From NCBI RefSeq assembly GCF_001592365.1, contig NZ_BCWU01000002.1, forward strand, positions 431,676 through 495,675: 64,000 bases of DNA, given 5' to 3'. This stretch comes from Gordonia hydrophobica NBRC 16057 (GTDB lineage Bacteria > Actinomycetota > Actinomycetes > Mycobacteriales > Mycobacteriaceae). Shown piece after piece: positions 1 through 8,749 of the stretch. The stretch's first letter is position 1. Every line of letters starts with the position of its first letter. The notes under the pieces are model-generated. The model did no database searches. It saw only the letters and a list, made by a program, of their open reading frames with translations, and was not told where the DNA came from. A program made the translations under genes and the position numbers.

Positions 1-616
1 ACACGTGACCGAGGCCGCCGGTCGCCAGCAGAACCGCCGACGCGGCCACCGTGCCGCGGTCGGCCCCGCGGACGTACTCCACCCCGACTGCACGTCCGTC
101 GACCGTCAGGAGCCGGGTGGCGACCGCGTGATCGAGCACGCGGATCGGCGCCGCCGCGATCGCCGCGGCGAGGGCCTGCTGCACTCGTGCGCCGGTGGCG
201 TCGCCGCCCGCGTGGAGGATCCGGCGGACGCTGTGCCCGCCCTCCCTGGTGCGGAGGAAGCGCCCGTCGGGGCCGGCGTCGAACTCCGCACCCCAGTCGA
301 TGAGCTGCGCAATCGCCTCCCAGCCGTCGGCCAGGATCGGTTCGGTCGCGAGCGCATCGGTGAGTCCGGCCCCCGCGGCGAGGGTGTCGGCGAGGTGCAG
401 CGCCACCGAGTCCTCGGGGTTGTCCGGCTCCACCACCGCGATGCCGCCCTGAGCGTAGAACGTCGACGTCGAGTGCTCGACGCCCGACGGTTCGCACGCC
501 CGCCCCTTGGTCAACACGGTGACCGATCGGCCGCCGCTCGCAGCGACCAGCGCCGCGGTCAGTCCCGCGACGCCGGCGCCGACGACGACGAGATCGCTGC
601 GGATCATCTCGCTCAT
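1..616 (-). CDS. nadB: L-aspartate oxidase, N-terminal part (cut by window edge)
   Basis: L-aspartate oxidase converts L-aspartate to iminoaspartate with FAD, the first step of de novo NAD synthesis in the cytoplasm. Reading the minus strand from ATG at 616 gives about 205 residues with no stop before the left edge. The N-terminus has the dinucleotide-binding motif GAGVAG (residues 13-18), followed by STFYAQGGIAV and REGGHSVRRILHAGGDATG, which are typical of NadB and the related succinate dehydrogenase flavoproteins. The HSVRR...GDATG combination favours NadB over SdhA. The C-terminal half and any nadA/nadC neighbours lie outside the window. It is divergent from the UbiB-like gene, with 97 bp between the starts. 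Confidence 0.85.
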   Translation of the reverse strand, partial: MSEMIRSDLVVVGAGVAGLTAALVAASGGRSVTVLTKGRACEPSGVEHSTSTFYAQGGIAVVEPDNPEDSVALHLADTLAAGAGLTDALATEPILADGWEAIAQLIDWGAEFDAGPDGRFLRTREGGHSVRRILHAGGDATGARVQQALAAAIAAAPIRVLDHAVATRLLTVDGRAVGVEYVRGADRGTVAASAVLLATGGLGHV

Positions 617-702
617 GACTACTCCCACTGGTTATCGACTACCAATCGAAAACGTGACGTCGAGCGTACGCCGAGGACTCGGCCCGAGGAAAGGCAGTCC
701 AC

Positions 703-713
703 TACAATGCCGA
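703..713 (+). promoter_or_regulatory. Candidate -10 element of a leaderless transcript for the UbiB-like gene
   Basis: TACAAT lies at 703-708, with five bases before the ATG at 714. A start point about 7 nt after the hexamer would fall on or next to that ATG. No clear -35 hexamer is seen 16-18 bp upstream. No convincing Shine-Dalgarno sequence sits at normal distance, which agrees with a leaderless mRNA. Confidence 0.45.
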
Positions 714-2111
714 ATGGTGATGACCAACAGGGGCGAAGAGACAGCAGCGGTCCGCGACCGCCTACCCAAGGTGTCTGCACTCTCCGAGGTCACCCGATTC
801 GCCAGAATGGCCGGCCACGCCGCATTCGGGACCGGGCGCCTGGTGACGACGTCGGCCGCCGGACTGCTGCAGGGTCGACCGCCGGGAACCGCTGACGTCG
901 CTCATGAGGTGCGCCGCACCTTCGAGCAGCTCGGCCCCACGTATGTGAAGTTCGGCCAGTTGATCGCGTCCAGCCCCGGCGTCTTCGGCACCACGATGGC
1001 CGACGAGTTCGAGACCCTCCTGGATCGCGTCGCGCCCGCCGACCCCGCGGCCATTCGCCGGATCTTCACCGAAGAGCTGGGCGGTCCACCCGAGGAGGTG
1101 TTCGCCGAGTTCGACGCGACGCCGATCGCATCGGCGTCCATCGCGCAGGTCCACACCGCCACCCTCCACTCCGGCGAGGACGTGGTCGTCAAGATCCAGC
1201 GCCCCGGGATCGCCGACCGACTGGCGCCCGACGTCGCCATCCTGGAGCGCCTCGCCGGACTCATCGAGATCTCCGAATACGGCCGCATGCTCAGCGCGCG
1301 CCATGTGGCTCGCGACTTCGCCGACGGGCTCGACTCCGAGCTGGACTTCCGCAATGAGGCCGCCAGCATGGCCGAGTGGTTCGCGTGTCTGCAACAGGGA
1401 CCGTTCGGCGACCGGGTCCGGGTCCCGGCCGTGTACGACGACCTCACCACCGCGCGCGTCATGACGATGGAGCGGATCCACGCCACCCGGATCGACGACG
1501 TGCGCGCCGTCCGCGCCGCCGGGCACGACGGCGAGGCGCTCTGCCGCAACCTGCTGTTGTCGCTGCTCGACTCGGCGTTCCACGGCGGCGTGTTCCACGG
1601 CGACCTGCACGCGGGCAACGTGCTCGTCGACGCCGACGGCACCCTGGTCATGATCGACTTCGGGATCGTCGGACGCTTCGACACCCGCACTCGACGCATC
1701 CTGCGGCAACTCGTCGTCGATCTGATCGTGAAACAGGACTACGACGCGGCGGGCCGTGCCATCTTCCTGCTCGGCGCCGTGCACAAGCCGGGGTCCACGG
1801 CGAAGGGCGGCGCGGATCTGAAGAATCTGACGACGCCACTGTCGACGACCGAGATGGCCGCGATGTCGTACACCGACCTGGGCCGACAGCTCGCTGCCGT
1901 GGCGAAAGCCCACGACGCGCGACTTCCCCGGGAGTTGGTGCTCGTCGGCAAACAACTGTTGTATGTAGAGAAGTACATGAAGCTGCTGGCTCCGCGCTGG
2001 AAGGCGATCTCCGATCGGGAGATCTACGGCTACATGGCGGGGATCATGAAAGAGGCTGAACGTGATCGCCGCGCCCGAGGCTCCGCGCCTCGTGGTACGC
2101 GCACCGACTGA
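714..2111 (+). CDS. ABC1/UbiB (ADCK)-family atypical kinase
   Basis: 465 residues. The UbiB family contains atypical protein-kinase-like ATPases linked to isoprenoid-quinone or lipid metabolism; the substrate of actinobacterial members is not settled. Visible hallmarks in order: the family KxGQ motif (KFGQ, residues 79-82), the Ala-rich nucleotide loop ASASIAQVH, the lysine in VVVKIQRPG, the catalytic-loop motif HGDLHAGN (295-302) and the metal-binding DFG (315-317). All key residues are present. No transmembrane segment is obvious at the C-terminus, unlike E. coli UbiB. ATG at 714 was chosen because of the -10-like TACAAT just upstream; GTG 717 or ATG 720 are possible. The open frame further upstream would overlap nadB and lacks family similarity. 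Confidence 0.85.
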   Translation: MVMTNRGEETAAVRDRLPKVSALSEVTRFARMAGHAAFGTGRLVTTSAAGLLQGRPPGTADVAHEVRRTFEQLGPTYVKFGQLIASSPGVFGTTMADEFETLLDRVAPADPAAIRRIFTEELGGPPEEVFAEFDATPIASASIAQVHTATLHSGEDVVVKIQRPGIADRLAPDVAILERLAGLIEISEYGRMLSARHVARDFADGLDSELDFRNEAASMAEWFACLQQGPFGDRVRVPAVYDDLTTARVMTMERIHATRIDDVRAVRAAGHDGEALCRNLLLSLLDSAFHGGVFHGDLHAGNVLVDADGTLVMIDFGIVGRFDTRTRRILRQLVVDLIVKQDYDAAGRAIFLLGAVHKPGSTAKGGADLKNLTTPLSTTEMAAMSYTDLGRQLAAVAKAHDARLPRELVLVGKQLLYVEKYMKLLAPRWKAISDREIYGYMAGIMKEAERDRRARGSAPRGTRTD

Positions 2112-2158
2112 CCGCCGCACGACCGACCGCACCCGATCTGACTAGGAGACCACCGGAT

Positions 2159-3715
2159 ATGAAACGCGCCGCGCTGGCACTGCTCGCCTTCCTCGGCGTC
2201 GCGTGCATCGCCGCAGCCATCGCCGTGCCGACGTACCTGGTGCCGAAGCTGAAGGTGGTCCCGCTCGACCTCGACATCACCTCGGTCGCGACCAGCGTTC
2301 CGGACGACGGCGACGCCGGGAACCGGTTTCCGGCCACCATCCTCGATCGCTGCTCCATCACCGCGTCGAGGGCCGCGACCCTCGACGTGCACCTGACGCA
2401 GCAGCGCCGTTCGGTCATCATCGATCCCTCCAACGCCGATCAGGCCACGCTCCAGTCGGGGCAGACCCTGCAGATCGACCGGACCCGCGACGCCAAGGGC
2501 AAGGAGAGCGAGCCCTCGATGGCTGGGGCCGACGGCGAGCGCAAATGCGACGACGGCCTGCTGAACGCGACCGTCGACCGGGTGTCGGTGAGCCGCAAGA
2601 CCGCCGCCCCGAACGGCGCGGTTAGCTCGTTGCAGGTGGACGCGGTCCCGGAGGGCGGCAACGTCGAGGACGGATCGGTGAAGATCGACGACCGCCAGGG
2701 CTTCCAGTACAAGTTCGGCTTCGACGTCACCAAGCGTGACTATTACTACTACGACACCACCACGCGCCAGGACGCGATCGCCAAATTCGTCGACGAGAAG
2801 ACGATCAACGGCGTCAAGACCTATCACTTCCGCGCCGACGTTCCCGAGCGCGACCTCTCCGACCTGCCGAACCCGCAGGGCGAGGCCACGACGGGCACCA
2901 TCTTGAACATGCCCGCCAAATGGTGGGGCATCCGCGGCAAGGGCGTGAAGTCCAGCGACATCATCACGATGCACCGCTACGGCAAGGCCGTGCGCAACGT
3001 GTACGTGGAGCCCACCACCGGCACCATCATCTTCGGCGAGGAGGAGCAGGAGCAGTACTTCCGGTCGCCCGATCAGTCCGACGACGTGCCCGCCGCCGTC
3101 GCGAAGTACCAGCTGACCGCGTTGAAGGGGAAGTTCGCCTGGGACGACCAGACCGTTTCCCAGCAGGCTGAGCGCGCCGACAAGTACCTCGGTCAACTGC
3201 GGCTCGGGGGTGTGATCGTGCCGATCATCCTCGGCATTCTGGGCGTCGTCCTGCTGCTGGCCTGGGCCGTTCTGGTCTGGTTGGGCCGCCGACGCGACAA
3301 GGACGATCCCGAGCCCACCGACACCGAACCCGCCGTCGGACCCACGCCGAACGGTGGCGACGGCAGCGATGCGGCCGAGCCCGAGCAGACCACCGTCTTC
3401 CCGGCGACCGCCGCGGCGGCCCCCTACGAGCAGGTCGCGGCCGAGGACACCACGGTCCTGCCCCCGCTGCCCGACGACTCCTCGACCCAGGCCATCCCCG
3501 CGTACGAGACGCCCGACGGCGGGCAGAGCGCCTGGCAGGAGCCACCGACCGAGGCCTTCCCGTCGCCCTACGCACGTCCGCAGCAGGGGGCCGAGAGTCC
3601 CGCCGACGTGACCGACACCGAGGCCTTCCGCGCGCCGTCGGACGGTTTCAGCCCCTACGTCACCGACCCCACCCGGCCGATGCCCGACTTCGATCGGTAT
3701 CGCCGGGAGGAGTGA
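2159..3715 (+). CDS. DUF3068 (PorA-family) membrane-anchored protein
   Basis: 518 residues, preceded by AGGAGA at good spacing. It has a hydrophobic N-terminal segment (about 1-22) and a second transmembrane helix at about 350-375 (VIVPIILGILGVVLLLAW), so the roughly 325-residue middle domain probably faces outside the membrane. After the second helix comes a basic stop-transfer (GRRRDK) and a cytoplasmic tail of about 140 residues rich in Pro, Asp, Glu and Thr, with no fold visible. The arrangement and sequence match the actinobacterial DUF3068 family, sometimes labelled PorA family although a porin role is not shown. It follows the UbiB-like gene by 47 bp and may be cotranscribed. Function unknown. 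Confidence 0.75.
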   Translation: MKRAALALLAFLGVACIAAAIAVPTYLVPKLKVVPLDLDITSVATSVPDDGDAGNRFPATILDRCSITASRAATLDVHLTQQRRSVIIDPSNADQATLQSGQTLQIDRTRDAKGKESEPSMAGADGERKCDDGLLNATVDRVSVSRKTAAPNGAVSSLQVDAVPEGGNVEDGSVKIDDRQGFQYKFGFDVTKRDYYYYDTTTRQDAIAKFVDEKTINGVKTYHFRADVPERDLSDLPNPQGEATTGTILNMPAKWWGIRGKGVKSSDIITMHRYGKAVRNVYVEPTTGTIIFGEEEQEQYFRSPDQSDDVPAAVAKYQLTALKGKFAWDDQTVSQQAERADKYLGQLRLGGVIVPIILGILGVVLLLAWAVLVWLGRRRDKDDPEPTDTEPAVGPTPNGGDGSDAAEPEQTTVFPATAAAAPYEQVAAEDTTVLPPLPDDSSTQAIPAYETPDGGQSAWQEPPTEAFPSPYARPQQGAESPADVTDTEAFRAPSDGFSPYVTDPTRPMPDFDRYRREE

Positions 3716-3734
3716 GCGAGGCGGTGGAGGCCGC

Positions 3735-5402
3735 TCAGCCCCGCTTCGCGACCGCCCGCCCCGCGGCGCGACCGGAGAAGATGCAGCCGCCGAGGAACGT
3801 GCCCTCCAGTGCGTTGTAGCCGTGGACGCCGCCGCCGCCGAAGCCTGCGACCTCGCCCGCGGCGTACAGGCCGTCGAACGCCGTGCCGTCGGGGTGCATC
3901 ACCTGCGAGTCGAGGTTGGTCTCGAGCCCGCCGAGAGTCTTGCGGGTGAGGATGTTCAGACGCACGGCGATGAGCGGACCGTGCGCGGGGTCGAGGAGTT
4001 TGTGCGGCTTGGCCACCCGCACCACCTTGTCGCCGAGGTAGGCACGTGCGTTGTGAACCGCCATCAACTGCGCGTCCTTGCTGTAGGCGTTGTCGACCTG
4101 ACTGTCGCGTGCGGAGATGGTCCGCTCCAGGGACTGCAGGTCGATGTGCCCGCCGCGACCGATCTCGTTCATCCCGGCGACGAGGTCGGCGAGGTTGTCG
4201 CGCACCACGAAGTCCACGCCGTGCTTGGTGAACGCCTCGACGGGCCCCGGCATCCCCTTCGCCAGGCGACTCTTCGCCGCCGTCTTCAACGACTTCTCGG
4301 TGATGTCCGGGTTCTGCTCCGACCCGGACAGCGCGAACTCCTTCTCGATGATCGACTTCGTGAGCACGAACCACGAGTAGTCGTACCCGGTGTCGAGGAT
4401 CGCCTTCATCGTCGCGTTGGTGTCGTATCCGGGGAAGTTGGGCGCAGGCAGCCGGTTGCCGTCGGCGTCGAGCCACAGGGACGACGGTCCGGGGATGATG
4501 CGGATGGCGTGGTCGTTCCAGACGGGGTCCCAGTTCTGGATGCCCTCGGTGTAGTGCCACATCCGGTCGCGGTTGACGATGTTGCCGCCCGCGGCCTCGG
4601 TGATGCCGAGCATCCGGCCGTCCACGTAGTCCGGAACGCCGGCGATCATGAACTTCGGCGCGGGACCGAGCCGATCGGTCGGCCAGTTCTCCCGCACCAG
4701 ATCGTGGTTGTGCCCGATGCCCCCGGAGGTGACGATCACGGCGCCGCCGTGGAGCTCGAAGTCCTTCACCTCGACGCGCGACGACGGCACTCCGCGCTCC
4801 GCGTCCGTCGGTTCCAGCACCCGGCCGCGCACGCCGACCGCGGCGCCGTCGGACACGATCAGCTCGTCGACGCGGTGTCGGAACGCGAAGGTCACCAGAC
4901 CGCGCTTCTCGGCGTCGAGCACCGGTTCAGCGAAGACGCGCATCACCTCGGGGCCGGTGCCCCAGGTGAGGTGGAAGCGCGGCACGGAGTTGCCGTGTCC
5001 GTCGGCGAACCCGCCGCCGCGCTCCGCCCACCCGACGACCGGGGTGAATCGGAGCCCGAGGTCGTGCAGATACTGCCGCTTGATGGTGGACGCGAACTCC
5101 ACATACGCGCGCGCCCACTGCCGCGGCCAGTAGTCCTCGTCGTCGCGGTCGAAGCCGGCCGAGCCCATCCAGTCCTGCAGCGCCAGCTCCGGTGAGTCCT
5201 TGATGCCGAGTCGTCGCTGCTCCGGACTGTCCACCAGGAACAGTCCCCCGAGCGACCAGAACGCCTGTCCGCCGAGGTTCTGCCGGTTCTCCTGATCGAC
5301 GACGATGACCTTGCGGCCCGCCTGGGTGAGCTCGTAGGTGGCGACCAGTCCCGCCAACCCCGCTCCGACGACGATGGCGTCTGCCTGGACGTTCTCCGAC
5401 AC
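3735..5402 (-). CDS. FAD-binding dehydrogenase (succinate dehydrogenase/KstD-like fold)
   Basis: 555 residues from GTG at 5402. It shows the FAD-binding GAGLAGL motif (13-19), LGGQAFWSLGGL after the first beta-alpha-beta unit, and the C-terminal FAD motif GLYAAGEVAGFGGGGVHGYN. This fits the FAD-dependent dehydrogenase/fumarate-reductase flavoprotein superfamily that also holds 3-ketosteroid dehydrogenases; it is closest to the broadly conserved generic FAD-binding dehydrogenase group. The substrate is unknown. GTG 5402 has GGAGAGG nine bases upstream. The frame continues open to 5630, but that extension is not typical of a flavoprotein N-terminus and would run into the divergent fadD-like gene. 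Its 3' end faces the DUF3068 gene, 19 bp away. Confidence 0.78.
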   Translation of the reverse strand: MSENVQADAIVVGAGLAGLVATYELTQAGRKVIVVDQENRQNLGGQAFWSLGGLFLVDSPEQRRLGIKDSPELALQDWMGSAGFDRDDEDYWPRQWARAYVEFASTIKRQYLHDLGLRFTPVVGWAERGGGFADGHGNSVPRFHLTWGTGPEVMRVFAEPVLDAEKRGLVTFAFRHRVDELIVSDGAAVGVRGRVLEPTDAERGVPSSRVEVKDFELHGGAVIVTSGGIGHNHDLVRENWPTDRLGPAPKFMIAGVPDYVDGRMLGITEAAGGNIVNRDRMWHYTEGIQNWDPVWNDHAIRIIPGPSSLWLDADGNRLPAPNFPGYDTNATMKAILDTGYDYSWFVLTKSIIEKEFALSGSEQNPDITEKSLKTAAKSRLAKGMPGPVEAFTKHGVDFVVRDNLADLVAGMNEIGRGGHIDLQSLERTISARDSQVDNAYSKDAQLMAVHNARAYLGDKVVRVAKPHKLLDPAHGPLIAVRLNILTRKTLGGLETNLDSQVMHPDGTAFDGLYAAGEVAGFGGGGVHGYNALEGTFLGGCIFSGRAAGRAVAKRG

Positions 5403-5621
5403 GAGCACCGACCTCTCCGCGGACCACGGTGTCCGCCGAATCCGATGTGTCCCATCGCACAGGGGCACGTTCACGCCAGAGACTACCCGTGAACCGGCGT
5501 CGCAGGAATCGGGACGAACCGGTTGATCATGACCCTCCCGCGCGTGACTCATGCCACTCGCATCTCGAGTGGAGTCCTGCAATACTGACTGACACAGATC
5601 TGTAAATTCGTTCCAATCGGG

Positions 5622-7421
5622 GTGGGTCACGTGGTGTCAGGAAGAGCTTTGAACACAGGATCGGCAACCGAGTCGGCGCCCGCGGGCACCGTCACCTGGA
5701 CGTCGTTGGCGAAGGGTACGGTCGGCCTCGTCAAGGACCTGCCGCTGATCGCGCGGCAGCGACCGTCACTGCTTCATCTGAACCCACAGCGGCGGTGGAG
5801 CATCGGGAAGGCGTTCGCCGACGCCGCAGCCAAGCACCCCGACAGCCCGTTCCTGCGCGTGCGCGAGCGCGTCATCACCTACGACGAGTGCAATCGCCGC
5901 GCCAACCGGTGGGCCGCCGTGCTCGCCGAACGTGGCGTCCGGCGCGGCGACGTCGTCGCGGTGGTCGCGCACAACAGTCCCGAATGCGTCATCGCCATGC
6001 TGGCGATCGTGAAACTGGGCGCGATCACCGGAATGATCAACTACAACCAGACCGGCGACGCGTTGAACCACAGTTTCGGCGTGCTGACCGCCGCGCTGCG
6101 CGATGACACGGCGCTGGTGGTGGTGCACGACGACGAGTCCGCCGCCCTGCTCGACGGCGTCGACGAGACCATCGCGACACTCCCGCTCCGCTTCGCCGAT
6201 CTCGACGACACCGGTGTCGCCCTCGCCGCCCAGGACCCCGGCGTCGACGAGAATCCGGCGGCGACGGCACAGATCCGGGCCGACGATCCGGCCTATTACA
6301 TCTTCACGTCGGGGACCACCGGGTGGCCCAAGGCCAGCATCATGAGCCACGGGCGATGGCAGGTGGCGATGAACGGGTTCGGCCTCGGCCTGCGGTTGCG
6401 CCCGGACGACGTCCTGTTCGTGACGCTGCCCTTCTATCACAACAACGCGCTCACGATCAGCGTCGCGACCGCCATCGGCGCGGGCGCCTGCCTGGCTGTG
6501 AGCCCGAAGTTCTCGGCGTCGCGGTTCTGGGACGAGGCGATCGCGAACGACGCGACGGCGTTCTGCTACATCGGCGAACTCTGCCGCTACCTGCTCGCCC
6601 AACTGCGCAAGCTCGTCGACCGCGCCCACCGGATCCGCATGGCGGCGGGCAACGGCCTCCGTCCGGAGATCTGGGACGAGTTCGTCGACCGTTTCGGCAT
6701 CGACCGCGTGGTGGAGTTCTATGCGGCGAGCGAATCGAACATCGGCTTCGTCAACATCCTGGACCAGCCGAAGACCGTCGGCTTCTGCCCGCTCCCGTTT
6801 CTGGTCGTCGAAGCCGATCAAGACACCGGGCTCCCCCGCCGCGACGCCGAGGGCCGCGTGATCAGGGTCCCGAAGGGCCGACCCGGACTGCTGCTCGGCA
6901 AGATCAGCATGCTGGCCCGGATCGACGGCTACACCGACCCGGCCGCCACCGAGAAGAAGATCGTCCGCGACGCGGTGCGGAAGGGCGATCAGTACTTCAA
7001 TTCCGGCGACCTCGTCGTCGACCGCGGCTTCCGCCACATCGCCTTCGTCGACCGTCTCGGCGACACCTTCCGCTGGAAGGGCGAGAACGTCGCGACCACC
7101 GAGGTGGAGGCCGCACTCAACGCCGTGGCCGGGATCAGCGAGTCCGTCGTCTACGGCGTCCAGATCCCCGACTCCGACGGACGCGCCGGCATGGCCGCCG
7201 TCGTCGTCGACGACGCCTTCGACCCAGCGGCGCTGGCCGCCGCGCTGCGTGCCCGACTCCCGCACTACGCGGTGCCGCTGTACCTGCGAGTGGTCCCGGA
7301 GTTGACCCAGACGTCGACCTTCAAGAATCAGCGGGTCGCGTTGCGGGAACAGGGCTATTCCGACACGAACGGCGATCCGGTCTATGCGTTGGAGTCCGAC
7401 GGCTATGCCGAGATGTCCTGA
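5622..7421 (+). CDS. FadD6-like long-chain fatty acyl-CoA synthetase
   Basis: 599 residues. ATP-dependent acyl-CoA ligase of the adenylate-forming superfamily, expected to activate fatty acids and possibly couple uptake. Core motif TSGTTGWPK (229-237) is present, followed by the ATP-binding YAASESNIG and, near the C-terminus, the GDLVVDRGF and DRLGDTFRWKGENVATTEVE hinge motifs. The substitution TGWPK (more often TGLPK) and the overall pattern resemble the FadD6/FATP group of mycobacteria. The start is uncertain: GTG codons at 5622, 5631 and 5634 are all possible with a G-rich stretch before them. It diverges from the flavoprotein gene across about 220 bp. Confidence 0.82.
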   Translation: MGHVVSGRALNTGSATESAPAGTVTWTSLAKGTVGLVKDLPLIARQRPSLLHLNPQRRWSIGKAFADAAAKHPDSPFLRVRERVITYDECNRRANRWAAVLAERGVRRGDVVAVVAHNSPECVIAMLAIVKLGAITGMINYNQTGDALNHSFGVLTAALRDDTALVVVHDDESAALLDGVDETIATLPLRFADLDDTGVALAAQDPGVDENPAATAQIRADDPAYYIFTSGTTGWPKASIMSHGRWQVAMNGFGLGLRLRPDDVLFVTLPFYHNNALTISVATAIGAGACLAVSPKFSASRFWDEAIANDATAFCYIGELCRYLLAQLRKLVDRAHRIRMAAGNGLRPEIWDEFVDRFGIDRVVEFYAASESNIGFVNILDQPKTVGFCPLPFLVVEADQDTGLPRRDAEGRVIRVPKGRPGLLLGKISMLARIDGYTDPAATEKKIVRDAVRKGDQYFNSGDLVVDRGFRHIAFVDRLGDTFRWKGENVATTEVEAALNAVAGISESVVYGVQIPDSDGRAGMAAVVVDDAFDPAALAAALRARLPHYAVPLYLRVVPELTQTSTFKNQRVALREQGYSDTNGDPVYALESDGYAEMS

Positions 7422-7687
7422 TTCAGGCTGCGGCGACAAATTTCACATCGCCCGGTTCCGGTTATGAATTTGTTACCTGACCGCAGCAAACACGTCCCGA
7501 AACGGCCACGACCAGCACCGAATACACCGCTAGCCTTTGCGGCGTCCGGGTGCGTCCGATAACCTCACCACTCGTGCGGGGGTACGCAACGGGTCACCCG
7601 GCCCGGACGTCGCCGCCGAAGTTCACCCGATGAACGGGCACGACGAGAACGGGTCGCGCGAGCGGCCGCCGAACCGAAGGACTTTTC
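7422..7687. promoter_or_regulatory. Intergenic region upstream of the mycolyltransferase
   Basis: 266 bp without a supported gene. It contains an inverted pair ACAAATT (7436-7442) and AATTTGT (7467-7473), and is AT-richer near 7435-7480 than its surroundings, as expected of a promoter region. No terminator with a U-tract was seen after the fadD-like stop. Confidence 0.3.
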
Positions 7688-8644
7688 ATGCTGAAGAGCG
7701 TTGGCAAACGCCTGCTCGTGGCTGTCGCCGCTGTTGCGACGCTCGCGGGCACCGCGGTTGCAGTCGCACCGCAGGCCCAGGCCGCCGGAACCACCGAGTA
7801 CGTGTACTCGAAGTCGATGAACCGGAAGATTCCGGTCCGCATCGTCGACGGTGGCGGCAGCGGGGCCAAGCCGACCCTGTACCTCCTCGACGGCCTGCGC
7901 GCCCCGAACAACACCAGCGGCTGGCTGCAGAACACCAACGTCGACCGCTGGATGGTCGGCAAGGGCACCAACGTCGCCATCCCGTTCGGCGGTGGCGGCA
8001 GCTTCTACACCAACTGGGAGCGACGCGACCCGAAGCTCGGCACCCAGAAGTGGGAGACCTTCCTGACCAAGGAGCTCCCCGCCTACATGAAGGCGAAGCA
8101 CAACAGCGACAACCGCCGCAACGGCATCGCGGGTCTGTCGATGTCCGGCACCGCCGCGCTGAACCTGGCCTCGCGCCACCCTGGCTTCTACAAGGCCGTC
8201 GCGTCGTACAGCGGTTACCCGACCGTCACCATGCCCGGGTTCACCCAGGGCATCCAGCAGTCGGTCGCCGTCATGGGCGGCAACCCGACCAACATGTGGG
8301 GCTTCTACCCCGCCGGTGAGTGGTTCGCCAACGATCCGTTCCTGTCGGCAGGCAACCTCGCAGGCCACTACGTCTACGTCTCGTCGGGCACCGGCGTCGG
8401 CAGCAAGTACGACTCGAGCGTCACGCCGGGCAGCGGCAACTTCAACCCGACCAAGTTCGCGCAGATGGTCCCGCTCGAGGTCGCCGCGTCGACCAGCTCG
8501 CAGCTGTACATCGCCCGTCTCGCGACCGTTCCGGGCGTGCGCCTCACCACGCACATCAGCCCCGACGGCGTGCACTGGTGGGACTACTGGCAGGCCCGCT
8601 TCAAGCAGTCCTGGAACACCACGTTCCGCCCCGCGTTCTTCTGA
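7688..8644 (+). CDS. Secreted mycolyltransferase (antigen 85 family)
   Basis: 318 residues. Antigen-85-type enzymes move mycolic acid between trehalose monomycolate molecules or onto arabinogalactan in the cell envelope. The N-terminus is a clear Sec signal peptide: positive MLKSVGKR, a hydrophobic stretch at 8-26, and a probable cleavage AQA|AG after residue 32. The esterase nucleophile motif GLSMSG (149-154, Ser151) matches GLSMAG of Ag85. LYLLDGLRAPNNTSGWLQ and the C-terminal HWWDYWQ (His of the catalytic triad) fit the family. Length equals that of Ag85A/B/C. It is monocistronic: a strong hairpin follows. This gene is the best taxonomic clue in the window, since such enzymes are confined to mycolate-bearing Mycobacteriales. 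Confidence 0.9.
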   Translation: MLKSVGKRLLVAVAAVATLAGTAVAVAPQAQAAGTTEYVYSKSMNRKIPVRIVDGGGSGAKPTLYLLDGLRAPNNTSGWLQNTNVDRWMVGKGTNVAIPFGGGGSFYTNWERRDPKLGTQKWETFLTKELPAYMKAKHNSDNRRNGIAGLSMSGTAALNLASRHPGFYKAVASYSGYPTVTMPGFTQGIQQSVAVMGGNPTNMWGFYPAGEWFANDPFLSAGNLAGHYVYVSSGTGVGSKYDSSVTPGSGNFNPTKFAQMVPLEVAASTSSQLYIARLATVPGVRLTTHISPDGVHWWDYWQARFKQSWNTTFRPAFF

Positions 8645-8660
8645 TCGCACCTGGCTCTCA

Positions 8661-8697
8661 CCGATGGCCGGCACCCGCTACGGGTGCCGGCCATCGG
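8661..8697 (+). terminator. Strong hairpin after the mycolyltransferase
   Basis: Perfect 17-bp arms (CCGATGGCCGGCACCCG / CGGGTGCCGGCCATCGG) around a 3-nt loop, starting 16 bp after the stop codon. There is no U-tract, which is common for actinobacterial terminators. Confidence 0.8.
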
Positions 8698-8737
8698 CGT
8701 TCTCCGCCGGTCTCCGGCCCATGTCGGTGCGCCGCGT

Positions 8738-8749
8738 TAGTCTGGTGCC
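8738..8749 (+). promoter_or_regulatory. Candidate -10 (TAGTCT) of a leaderless dyp-enc transcript
   Basis: TAGTCT at 8738-8743 ends six bases before the GTG start at 8750. The region lacks a ribosome-binding site, so the DyP-encapsulin message may begin at or next to its start codon. Confidence 0.4.

Noticed and set aside
762..2132. Long minus-strand open frame (456 codons) opposite the UbiB-like gene
   Set aside because: Its translation is low-complexity and basic/acidic by turns, as expected from antisense of high-GC coding sequence, and the plus strand has intact UbiB motifs.
5403..5630. N-terminal extension of the FAD dehydrogenase
   Set aside because: It would overlap the divergent acyl-CoA synthetase start, and the Rossmann motif already begins 12 residues after GTG 5402.
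7436..7473. ACAAATT...AATTTGT inverted pair before the mycolyltransferase as a riboswitch or operator
   Set aside because: Arms are short and 24 bp apart, and no conserved riboswitch features are visible; kept only as part of a promoter region.
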